Source: Flavobacterium sp. Root420 (GTDB taxonomy: Bacteria; Bacteroidota; Bacteroidia; Flavobacteriales; Flavobacteriaceae). From it: 35,769 bases of DNA. The notes under the pieces were generated by a model. The model had not been told where the DNA came from, did no database searches, and saw only the letters and a program-made list of their open reading frames with translations. Of the stretch, positions 16,371 to 22,950 are shown piece after piece. The DNA lies in NCBI RefSeq assembly GCF_001427905.1, contig NZ_LMEF01000019.1, forward strand, positions 1 to 35,769. The letters run 5' to 3'. A program made the translations under genes and the position numbers. The number at the start of each line of letters is the position of its first letter. The stretch's first letter is position 1.

Positions 16371-16385
16371 CAACTGATTAGTTGC
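16346..16385 (+). promoter_or_regulatory. Twin ArsR operators overlapping the promoter
   Basis: Two copies of the inverted repeat GCAAC-N6-GTTGC occur at 16346-16361 (between -33 and -7) and 16370-16385 (over the start site), 24 bp apart. Identical half-sites and spacing, placed where bound repressor would block polymerase, strongly suggest autorepression by the ArsR protein encoded next. Confidence 0.75.
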
Positions 16386-16403
16386 GTATTTAAATAATTC
16401 AAA

Positions 16404-16730
16404 ATGAACAGAGATATTTTTCAGGCTATTGCCGATCCGACCCGAAGAGCAATTTTAGTATTGGTTGCCACAAATGCTTTAACACCAAATGCCATTGCAG
16501 AGCAATTTAATACGACGAGACAAGCCGTTTCTAAACACATTAAAATTCTCAATGAATGCGAATTATTAGCCGAGAAGAAAGTCGGAAGAGAAATCTATTA
16601 CCAGCTAAAAATTGACAAAATGAAAGAAATTGACAAATGGTTAGAACAGTTTAAGGAAATTTGGGAAAGCCGTTTTAGTCAGTTAGATCAAGTATTAATA
16701 AATTTAAAATCTAAAGAAAATGAAATCTAA
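16404..16730 (+). CDS. ArsR-family transcriptional repressor
   Basis: 108 aa winged-helix protein of the ArsR/SmtB type: MNRDIFQAIADPTRRAIL, then the helix-turn-helix ALTPNAIAEQFNTTRQAVSK, then the wing VGREIYYQLK, and the C-terminal helix with DKWLEQFKEIWESRF. No metal-binding cysteine motif is present, so it belongs to the subgroup that sits upstream of an AHSA1/SRPBCC gene and is not a metal sensor in the classical sense. Its stop overlaps the start of the AHSA1 gene by 11 bp, implying translational coupling. Twin GCAAC-N6-GTTGC sites over its promoter predict autoregulation; the inducer is unknown. Confidence 0.92.
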   Translation: MNRDIFQAIADPTRRAILVLVATNALTPNAIAEQFNTTRQAVSKHIKILNECELLAEKKVGREIYYQLKIDKMKEIDKWLEQFKEIWESRFSQLDQVLINLKSKENEI

Positions 16731-17223
16731 TCTATTGATGAATTTTACCGTAGACAAAGAAAACAGCACGGTAAACGTAAAAAGAGAATTTAACGCTCCA
16801 CTTGCTGATGTCTGGTCGGCCTGGACACAACCGGAAATATTAGACCAATGGTGGGCGCCATCGCCATGGAAAGCCAGAACAAAAAGTATGGATTTCAAAG
16901 AAGGCGGCCGAAGACTGTACGCCATGGTTGGCCCTCAGGGCGAAGAGCATTGGGCTATTGCCGATTTTACTTCAATAACGCCAAAATCTAACTTTAAATA
17001 TCAGGATGCTTTTAGCGACAGTGAAGGAAACTTAAACAAAGATTTTCCGCGTTCTGACTGGAATGTGAATTTCTCTGAACAAGGAACTTCTACCATTGTT
17101 GATATTGCAATTAAACATAAAAACCTTTCTGATTTGGAAAAAATCATAGAAATGGGTTTCAAAGAAGGTTTCACTATTGCTATGGAAGGTTTGGATGAAA
17201 TTTTTGCTTCAAGAGGGAAATAA
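16720..17223 (+). CDS. AHSA1/SRPBCC-domain protein
   Basis: 167 aa. The protein shows the AHSA1 (Aha1 C-terminal, SRPBCC superfamily) signature VKREFNAPLADVWSAWTQPE followed by QWWAPSPWKA, and ends in a long helix (EKIIEMGFKEGFTIAMEGLDEIF). These proteins have a hydrophobic ligand cavity; in this ArsR-linked subgroup the ligand is usually unknown. The ATG at 16720 overlaps the arsR stop, and Met7 at 16738 is an alternative start just after it. A strong terminator follows at 17250. The operon therefore contains just the repressor and this ligand-binding protein. Confidence 0.9.
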   Translation: MKSNLLMNFTVDKENSTVNVKREFNAPLADVWSAWTQPEILDQWWAPSPWKARTKSMDFKEGGRRLYAMVGPQGEEHWAIADFTSITPKSNFKYQDAFSDSEGNLNKDFPRSDWNVNFSEQGTSTIVDIAIKHKNLSDLEKIIEMGFKEGFTIAMEGLDEIFASRGK

Positions 17224-17249
17224 AATCAAATAACAAATACAAAAATCAT

Positions 17250-17290
17250 AAAAGCGAAGTATTCTCTGCATTGGGAGTACTTCGCTTTTT
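17250..17290 (+). terminator. Rho-independent terminator of the arsR operon
   Basis: A 17-bp stem (12 perfect pairs, AAAAGCGAAGTA with TACTTCGCTTTT, extended by TTCTC with GGGAG through G-U pairs) has a 6-nt loop and ends in a T-run. It lies 27 nt after the AHSA1 stop. Confidence 0.92.
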
Positions 17291-17326
17291 AAATACAGAT
17301 TTCTTATCTTTATTTTTTTTAACAAA

Positions 17327-18181
17327 ATGGAAAATAAACATACTACAGAACCAGATAATACAGCTGTAAGAACCGCTTTATGGCGAGCATTGCATCTTGA
17401 AGTTGATGCAAAACCGTTTATTCTTGAAGACGAGATAGGATTAAAATTGATTGCTCCGAAGGACGGCTGGCAAAACCGTCCTGATATGCATCCGGAATTT
17501 ACAAAACGTCTTCGTGCTTCTATGGTAGCTCGTTCTCGTTTTATTGAGGATTTGATTATCGAAGAAAGCTCAAAAGGTATTAGTCAATATGTTATTCTCG
17601 GAGCCGGACTTGATACTTTTGCCCAACGCAGACCAGACATAGCTTCTAAACTTCAAATATTTGAAATTGATCAGCCTGGTACACAAAGCTGGAAACAAAA
17701 ACGCTTAATCGAACTTGGTTTTGATATTCCGGACAGGTTGCATTTTGTTTCTGTTAATTTTGAAATTTCATCCTGGTGGGAACAATTATTAAAATCAGGA
17801 TTTGATACCAGAAAACCTGCAGTTGTGGCTTGTACAGGTGTTACCTTGTATCTCACAAAAGGTGCAATTAGTGATACTTTAAAACAACTTGCTACACTTG
17901 CATCGGGTTCAAAAATTGCTATGACATTCTATTTACCAATGGAATTATTAGAGGAAGAAGATAAGCCACTACAACAAATAGCTAATAAAGGTGCCCGTGA
18001 AGCCGGAACCCCATTTATTAGTTTCTTTTCTCCAAATGAAATTTTAGATTTAGCCAATAGCGCAGGTTTTAAGGAATCGGAAATAATAACAACAAAAGAC
18101 ATGGAAAAGCTTTATTTCAAGGAAAGAAATGACCGTCTTTTGCCGTCAAGCGGAGAAATATTCTTACTAGCAACAACATAA
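17327..18181 (+). CDS. Class I SAM-dependent methyltransferase, LCM (leucine carboxyl methyltransferase-like) family
   Basis: 284 aa. The N-terminal TALWRALHLEVDAKPF and RSRFIEDLI lead into the SAM-binding loop QYVILGAGLDTFAQRRP. The second strand acidic motif FEIDQPGTQSWKQKRL and the post-motif VACTGVTLYLTKGAI match the TIGR00027/LCM group common in actinobacteria and present in Bacteroidota. The physiological substrate is unknown. It lies 16 bp before a GNAT gene on the same strand, so the two may form an operon of small-molecule-modifying enzymes. A terminator separates it from the arsR operon upstream. The start ATG at 17327 follows a T-rich region without a clear promoter box. Confidence 0.88.
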   Translation: MENKHTTEPDNTAVRTALWRALHLEVDAKPFILEDEIGLKLIAPKDGWQNRPDMHPEFTKRLRASMVARSRFIEDLIIEESSKGISQYVILGAGLDTFAQRRPDIASKLQIFEIDQPGTQSWKQKRLIELGFDIPDRLHFVSVNFEISSWWEQLLKSGFDTRKPAVVACTGVTLYLTKGAISDTLKQLATLASGSKIAMTFYLPMELLEEEDKPLQQIANKGAREAGTPFISFFSPNEILDLANSAGFKESEIITTKDMEKLYFKERNDRLLPSSGEIFLLATT

Positions 18182-18197
18182 AAATGTTTTTTTTACA

Positions 18198-18878
18198 ATG
18201 ATAATCTCAGAAGAAAATAAACTAGACAATCCGGTTTGGTATTCATTATCAGAAAACCATCAGGAATTTGCTATTGATTATGAAAATTCTAAGTTCTATA
18301 ATCCTTACTATTGTCCGTTTGGAAGTTTTACCCATTTGGAAAATACTGCTATTGCAACCAAAGAATATTCAGCCTTAATCGATAATTTCTTTATTGTTGG
18401 TGAAAAGCCTGAAATAGCCGATACTTTAAAAATTGCAAAAGAATTGGTTTGTCTTCAAATGGTTATTCACGAAAAAATTCAACTTCCAATAGAATCCGAA
18501 ATCGTCAAATTGACTGCAGGGCATAATGAAATTTTATGTGATTTGGTTAATTTGGTGCAGCCTGGTTATTTCAAAAATAAAACGATATTGCTTGGAGATT
18601 ATTACGGCATTTTTAAAGACAATCAATTAGTCGCCATTACCGGTGAGCGCATGAAAATGAATTCTTTTACCGAACTAAGCGCGATAATTACACATCCTGA
18701 TCATACCGGAAAAGGTTATGCAAAACAACTCATTACGCATATTGTAAATACCATTTTTGATCAGGGAAAAATTCCGTTTTTGCATGTTACCGAGTATAAT
18801 ACCGGGGCTATTGCATTGTACGAGAAACTGGGATTTAGTACCAGACGAAATATAAGTTTCTGGAATATCACTAAATAA
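18198..18878 (+). CDS. GNAT-family N-acetyltransferase (FR47-like)
   Basis: 226 aa. The C-terminal half carries the GNAT core: the acetyl-CoA-binding segment ITHPDHTGKGYAKQLITHIV and the closing LHVTEYNTGAIALYEKLGF, as in FR47-type proteins. The N-terminal half (LDNPVWYSLSENHQEFAI and following) is a poorly conserved substrate domain seen in this subgroup. Substrate unknown. It follows the methyltransferase by 16 bp. No terminator is obvious after it. The next gene has its own -7 box. Confidence 0.88.
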   Translation: MIISEENKLDNPVWYSLSENHQEFAIDYENSKFYNPYYCPFGSFTHLENTAIATKEYSALIDNFFIVGEKPEIADTLKIAKELVCLQMVIHEKIQLPIESEIVKLTAGHNEILCDLVNLVQPGYFKNKTILLGDYYGIFKDNQLVAITGERMKMNSFTELSAIITHPDHTGKGYAKQLITHIVNTIFDQGKIPFLHVTEYNTGAIALYEKLGFSTRRNISFWNITK

Positions 18879-18928
18879 ATTGTATAACCCCATATTGCAG
18901 GCAATGAAATAGAATTAAAAAATATTTT

Positions 18929-18936
18929 TATCTTTG
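18929..18936 (+). promoter_or_regulatory. -7 element upstream of the ABC-F gene
   Basis: TATCTTTG fits TAnnTTTG. It predicts a 100-nt leader before the GTG start, long for this window. The leader contains ATG-TGA (a start-stop pair, 18963-18968) and a hairpin CAAATA-N6-TATTTG (19005-19022). No TTG is found at the proper -33 distance. Confidence 0.45.
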
Positions 18937-19045
18937 CAACCACAAACCAATTAGAAAATTCTATGTGAAATAAAGTTTTTTTCAGACAATTATAAGGGCA
19001 GCTGCAAATAGTTGCTTATTTGTTTATTCCCAAAAGAAAGAAATT

Positions 19046-20641
19046 GTGCTTATTTTACAAAACATTTCATATCTACATACGAATAGAGATCTGCTATTCG
19101 ACAAAATTACTTTTACAGCCCATCAGCACGAAAAAATTGCCTTGATTGGTAACAACGGTGTTGGAAAATCGACACTTTTAAAAATTATTGCCGGCGAATT
19201 ACAGCCTTCTGAAGGTTGGATTAAAGCCAATGCAAAACCCTATTATGTACCACAGATTTTCGGGCAGTTTAATCATTTTACCATTGGACAGGCTTTGCAA
19301 ATTGAAGCCAAACTCAATGCCCTCAAAGAAATTCTGAACGGAAATGTAACCGAAGAAAATCTGGAGATTCTAAACGATGACTGGACTATTGAAGAGCGTT
19401 GCAATGAAGCGCTTGAGTATTGGCAACTAACTGATTTAGATTTATCACAAAAGCTGGAAACTTTAAGCGGCGGACAAAAAACAAAAGTTTTCCTTGCCGG
19501 AATTTCGATTCATCAGCCTGAACTTATTTTACTCGATGAACCAAGTAATCATTTGGATCTTGAAGCCAGGAAATTATTGTATCATTTTGTTCAAAACACT
19601 TCGGCTACTTTAATAATTGTAAGTCACGACCGAAAATTATTGAATTTGTTGAATACGGTTTACGAACTAAACAAACATGATATTACGGTTTATGGAGGGA
19701 ATTATGATTTTTATGCGCAGCAAAAACAGATAGAAAACAACGCGTTACTACAGGATATTCATAGTAAGGAAAAAGCATTGCGAAAAGCCAGAGAAAAAGA
19801 ACGTGAAACGATGGAACGCCAACAAAAATTAGATTCACGCGGAAAGAAAAAACAGGAAAAAGCAGGCGTTTCCCGAATCATGATGAATACTTTACGTAAT
19901 AATGCGGAAAACAGTACTTCGAAAACGAAAAGTATGCATGCGGAAAAAATTGGCGGAATTTCGAAAGAATTACAAGAATTACGTTCTGATTTGCCTGAGA
20001 TTGACAAGATGAAATTTGGTTTTGACAATGCTGATTTACATAAAGGCAAAATACTTTTTACGGCGACCGATATTAATTTTGGTTACAATGAAGAATTGCT
20101 TTGGAAAGAAAATCTCAATTTTCAGATTCTGAGTGGCGATCGTCTTGTTTTGAAAGGATCGAATGGTTCCGGAAAAACCACTTTAATCAAAATCATTACA
20201 GGAAAATTAATTCCGAAACAAGGAAGTTTTTATAAAGCTGAATCTATGATTGTTTATATTGATCAGGACTATTCGTTAATCGAAAATCAGCTTACGATTT
20301 ATGAACAGGCTCAAAAATTTAATGTTTCGGGTTTGCAGGAACATGATATCAGAATGCGGCTGAATCGCTTTTTGTTTTCACAAAATGAATTGGATAAACC
20401 ATGCAGCGCTTTGAGCGGTGGTGAGAAAATGCGTTTGATGCTTTGCTGTCTGACGATTAACAATCAAGCGCCGGATATTATTATTCTGGATGAGCCTACA
20501 AACAATCTGGATATTCAGAATATTGAGATTCTTACGGCAGCGGTCAATGAATATCAGGGTACTTTGATTGTGGTTTCGCATGATGAAGTCTTTTTGGAAC
20601 AGATTAATATTGAAGGTACTGTTGCGCTTTCTGGGCGCTGA
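19046..20641 (+). CDS. ABC-F family ATP-binding protein
   Basis: 531 aa soluble tandem ATPase without membrane domain, the ABC-F type that binds the ribosomal E site (translation factors and antibiotic-resistance proteins). Domain 1: Walker A IGNNGVGKSTL (about residues 34-44), signature LSGGQKTKVFLAG, Walker B LILLDEPSNHLD. The inter-domain linker is basic and helical (RKAREKERETMERQQKLD and beyond). Domain 2: Walker A GSNGSGKTTLIK near residue 373, signature LSGGEKMRLMLCC, Walker B IIILDEPTNNLD. The start is GTG at 19046, giving the usual MLILQNISY opening. Whether it is a housekeeping factor or a resistance protein cannot be told from sequence. It converges with the broken yifB across a large inverted repeat. 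Confidence 0.92.
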   Translation: MLILQNISYLHTNRDLLFDKITFTAHQHEKIALIGNNGVGKSTLLKIIAGELQPSEGWIKANAKPYYVPQIFGQFNHFTIGQALQIEAKLNALKEILNGNVTEENLEILNDDWTIEERCNEALEYWQLTDLDLSQKLETLSGGQKTKVFLAGISIHQPELILLDEPSNHLDLEARKLLYHFVQNTSATLIIVSHDRKLLNLLNTVYELNKHDITVYGGNYDFYAQQKQIENNALLQDIHSKEKALRKAREKERETMERQQKLDSRGKKKQEKAGVSRIMMNTLRNNAENSTSKTKSMHAEKIGGISKELQELRSDLPEIDKMKFGFDNADLHKGKILFTATDINFGYNEELLWKENLNFQILSGDRLVLKGSNGSGKTTLIKIITGKLIPKQGSFYKAESMIVYIDQDYSLIENQLTIYEQAQKFNVSGLQEHDIRMRLNRFLFSQNELDKPCSALSGGEKMRLMLCCLTINNQAPDIIILDEPTNNLDIQNIEILTAAVNEYQGTLIVVSHDEVFLEQINIEGTVALSGR

Positions 20642-20700
20642 TTTAACTGCAAGGGTCGCAAGGATTTTACGCAAGGGTTCGCTAAGCTTTGTGCATTATT

Positions 20701-20780
20701 AATCTCGCAAAGTCGCAGAGTCGCAAAGAAAACTTAAAAAGAAAAACTTTGCGACTCTGCGACTTTGCGAGATTTTTTTT
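20701..20780. terminator. 28-bp perfect inverted repeat, probable bidirectional terminator
   Basis: Bases 20701-20728 and 20747-20774 are exact reverse complements separated by an A-rich 18-nt loop, followed by T's on the plus strand. Each arm is itself built of repeated words (CGCAAAG, TCGCAGAG, TCGCAAAG). It lies between convergent genes. The strength and length exceed a normal terminator, and the words recur in degenerate form at 20648-20690, so it is probably also an interspersed repeat. Confidence 0.7.
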
Positions 20781-21808
20781 CTAACCCAGCCAGCCGTCAC
20801 GATCGAGGCTTCTGTATTGAATGGCTTCGGCTATGTGTTGGGAAATTACGGTTGGTGCAGCATCTAAGTCGGCTATGGTGCGGGCTACATTCAGTATTCT
20901 GTCGTAAGCTCTTGCGGAGAGGTTCAGGCGTTCCATGGCGGTTTTTAGTAATTCTTTTGATTGATCATCAATGCGCAATATTCGCGAATTAATTTACTGC
21001 TCATTTGTGCATTATAATGGATATTTTCGATTTCTTCAAATCGCTTGGTTTGAATTTCTCTGGCTGCAGTGACACGTTTTCTGATTTCGACACTGCTTTC
21101 TGCTTTTCGATCGTCGGCCAGTTTTTCGAATGGAACGGGCGTTACTTCGATATGAATGTCGATTCGGTCTAATAATGGTCCGGAAATTTTGCTTAAATAA
21201 CGTTGCATTTCGTGTGGCGATGAAGTATTGGGCATACTTGGATCGTTGAAAAACCCACTCGGACTCGGATTCATACTCGACACTAACATAAACGACGATA
21301 GATACGTTACTGTGAATTTCGCACGCGAAATCGTTACTTCACGATCTTCGAGTGGCTGACACATTACTTCTAAAACATCGCGTTTGAATTCCGGCAATTC
21401 ATCCAAAAATAAAACGCCATTGTGTGCCATTGAGATTTCGCCGGGTTGCGGGTAACTTCCCCCGCCGACCAAAGCTACATTCGAAATCGTATGATGCGAA
21501 CTACGAAACGGTCGTTGATTCATCAATCCCACTTCTTTTAATTTTCCGGCAACACTACGAATTTTAGTGGTTTCAAGGGCTTCACGCAGCGTCATTGGCG
21601 GTAAAATACTCGGAACTCTTTTGGCCAACATTGTTTTTCCTGCTCCCGGCGGACCAATTAAAATAATGTTGTGTCCTCCGGCAGCCGCGATTTCCATACA
21701 GCGTTTGATGCTTTCCTGTCCGCGGACATCAGAAAAATCAAATTCAGGAAAATCTAAGGTTTTGTAAAATTCGGCTTCTACATTACTAAATGTAAGCTGG
21801 CAAAGCAA
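20781..21808 (-). pseudogene. yifB: Broken YifB/ComM-type Mg-chelatase-like AAA+ ATPase
   Basis: Family members (about 510 aa) are ring ATPases that act in branch migration during transformation. Here the N-terminal Lon-protease-like domain of about 200 aa is absent. Homology starts at [19 protein letters not shown], next to foreign sequence and only about 60 bp from the neighbouring gene's end. The AAA+ core is intact: Walker [50 protein letters not shown]. Near 20975 one base is missing: the frame reading REYC continues as ALMINQKNY and stops, while the proper continuation [20 protein letters not shown] lies in the next frame through 20781. There are thus two independent lesions, so it is almost certainly non-functional. 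A sequencing error could explain the frameshift but not the missing domain. Confidence 0.88.
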
Positions 21809-21845
21809 TTACATTATTGCTCCTTTACGATTAAGTAATATATTA

Positions 21846-22829
21846 CTAAAAAGAAAGACCAATCTGAATTTTAATATCTTCCACAATCTTACTCAAATCC
21901 AAACTATTTTGATGCGACCAAAGTTCGCTTTCATTCTGATTATTTCTAATGCATTTATGACATTCGATAGCTTCATAAGCATATCCTTTTCCGAGTGTCG
22001 GAAAATTAAATACTTCTTCCTCATTATCTTTCACAATCGAATATCCATCAGCAACATGCCAGGGAGCATTCAGTACAATATGCCCTTGTGTTCCTCCAAT
22101 AACAGCTTTCATATCTGACTCAGAATTTATTGAAGCATTTAAAATCGATTGGGCTTTTTCATAATGTAAAATCATAGAAGTCTGCAAATCAATTCCGTTT
22201 TTACTGTAGATTGATTTCGCCATAATTTCTTTTGGAATTCCAAGCATTAAATAAGAAAGAAATAAAGGATAAACGCCAATATCATACAGGGCTCCTCCGC
22301 CTAATTTTTTATCAAAAAGCCTTCCACCTGCTGCTTCATCGGCATAAAAATTAAAATCGGCTTTTACATAATTTACGTCACCAATAATTCCCTGATTTAC
22401 TTTTTCTAAAACTTCTTTTACAGACGGAATAAAACGCGTCCAAAAAGCTTCCATAAAAAATTTATTATACTTTTTTGAAGCATCAATCATCCGAGTTGCG
22501 TCATTATAAGAAAGCGCCATGGGTTTTTCACATAAAACATGTTTCCCATTCTCTAATGCCCTGATCGATAATTCGGCATGGGAATCGTGTGGTGTTGCGA
22601 TATAAACAATATCAACCTGATCATCAGCAAAAAGCGCTTCATAGGAATCGTATGATTTTGGACAATTGTATTGGTTCGCAAAATCCTTGGCTTTTTCGAT
22701 ACTTCGTGAAGCCACTGCAACTAAATTAGCCTCTTCTATCAATACTAAATCGGCTGCAAATTGATTTGCTATATTTCCAAGACCAATAATTCCCCAATTT
22801 ATTCTATTATTATTTCCCATAATGTCCAT
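21846..22829 (-). CDS. Gfo/Idh/MocA family oxidoreductase
   Basis: 327 aa NAD(P)-dependent dehydrogenase. The Rossmann motif GIIGLGNIANQFAADL lies near residues 13-28. The family's catalytic EKP motif is at 101-103 (VLCEKPMALSY), and the dimerisation/substrate domain has KLGGGALYDIGVYPL. The layout resembles the dihydrodiol- or sugar-dehydrogenase branch; the substrate is unknown. It may start at Met1 (22829) or Met4 (22820). It lies just upstream of the broken yifB on the same strand, ending about 60 bp from where yifB homology begins. It may have displaced the yifB N-terminus. It is divergent from the amidohydrolase genes. Confidence 0.92.
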   Translation of the reverse strand: MDIMGNNNRINWGIIGLGNIANQFAADLVLIEEANLVAVASRSIEKAKDFANQYNCPKSYDSYEALFADDQVDIVYIATPHDSHAELSIRALENGKHVLCEKPMALSYNDATRMIDASKKYNKFFMEAFWTRFIPSVKEVLEKVNQGIIGDVNYVKADFNFYADEAAGGRLFDKKLGGGALYDIGVYPLFLSYLMLGIPKEIMAKSIYSKNGIDLQTSMILHYEKAQSILNASINSESDMKAVIGGTQGHIVLNAPWHVADGYSIVKDNEEEVFNFPTLGKGYAYEAIECHKCIRNNQNESELWSHQNSLDLSKIVEDIKIQIGLSF

Positions 22830-22899
22830 TTTACACTTCTAATCAAAAGGTTACTTACAAGCTTACTAAAATAGATAAAAAAAGAGTAGCAAAAACAAA

Positions 22900-22928
22900 T
22901 TGGTTATAACATATATTTCATATTTTTA
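22900..22928 (+). promoter_or_regulatory. Promoter of the amidohydrolase pair
   Basis: TTG (22900-22902), an 18-bp spacer and TATTTTTA (22921-22928), one base off TAnnTTTG. It leaves a leader of about 15 nt before the ATG at 22951. Confidence 0.45.
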
Positions 22929-22950
22929 GCAAAAATTTACCCATTTACAT

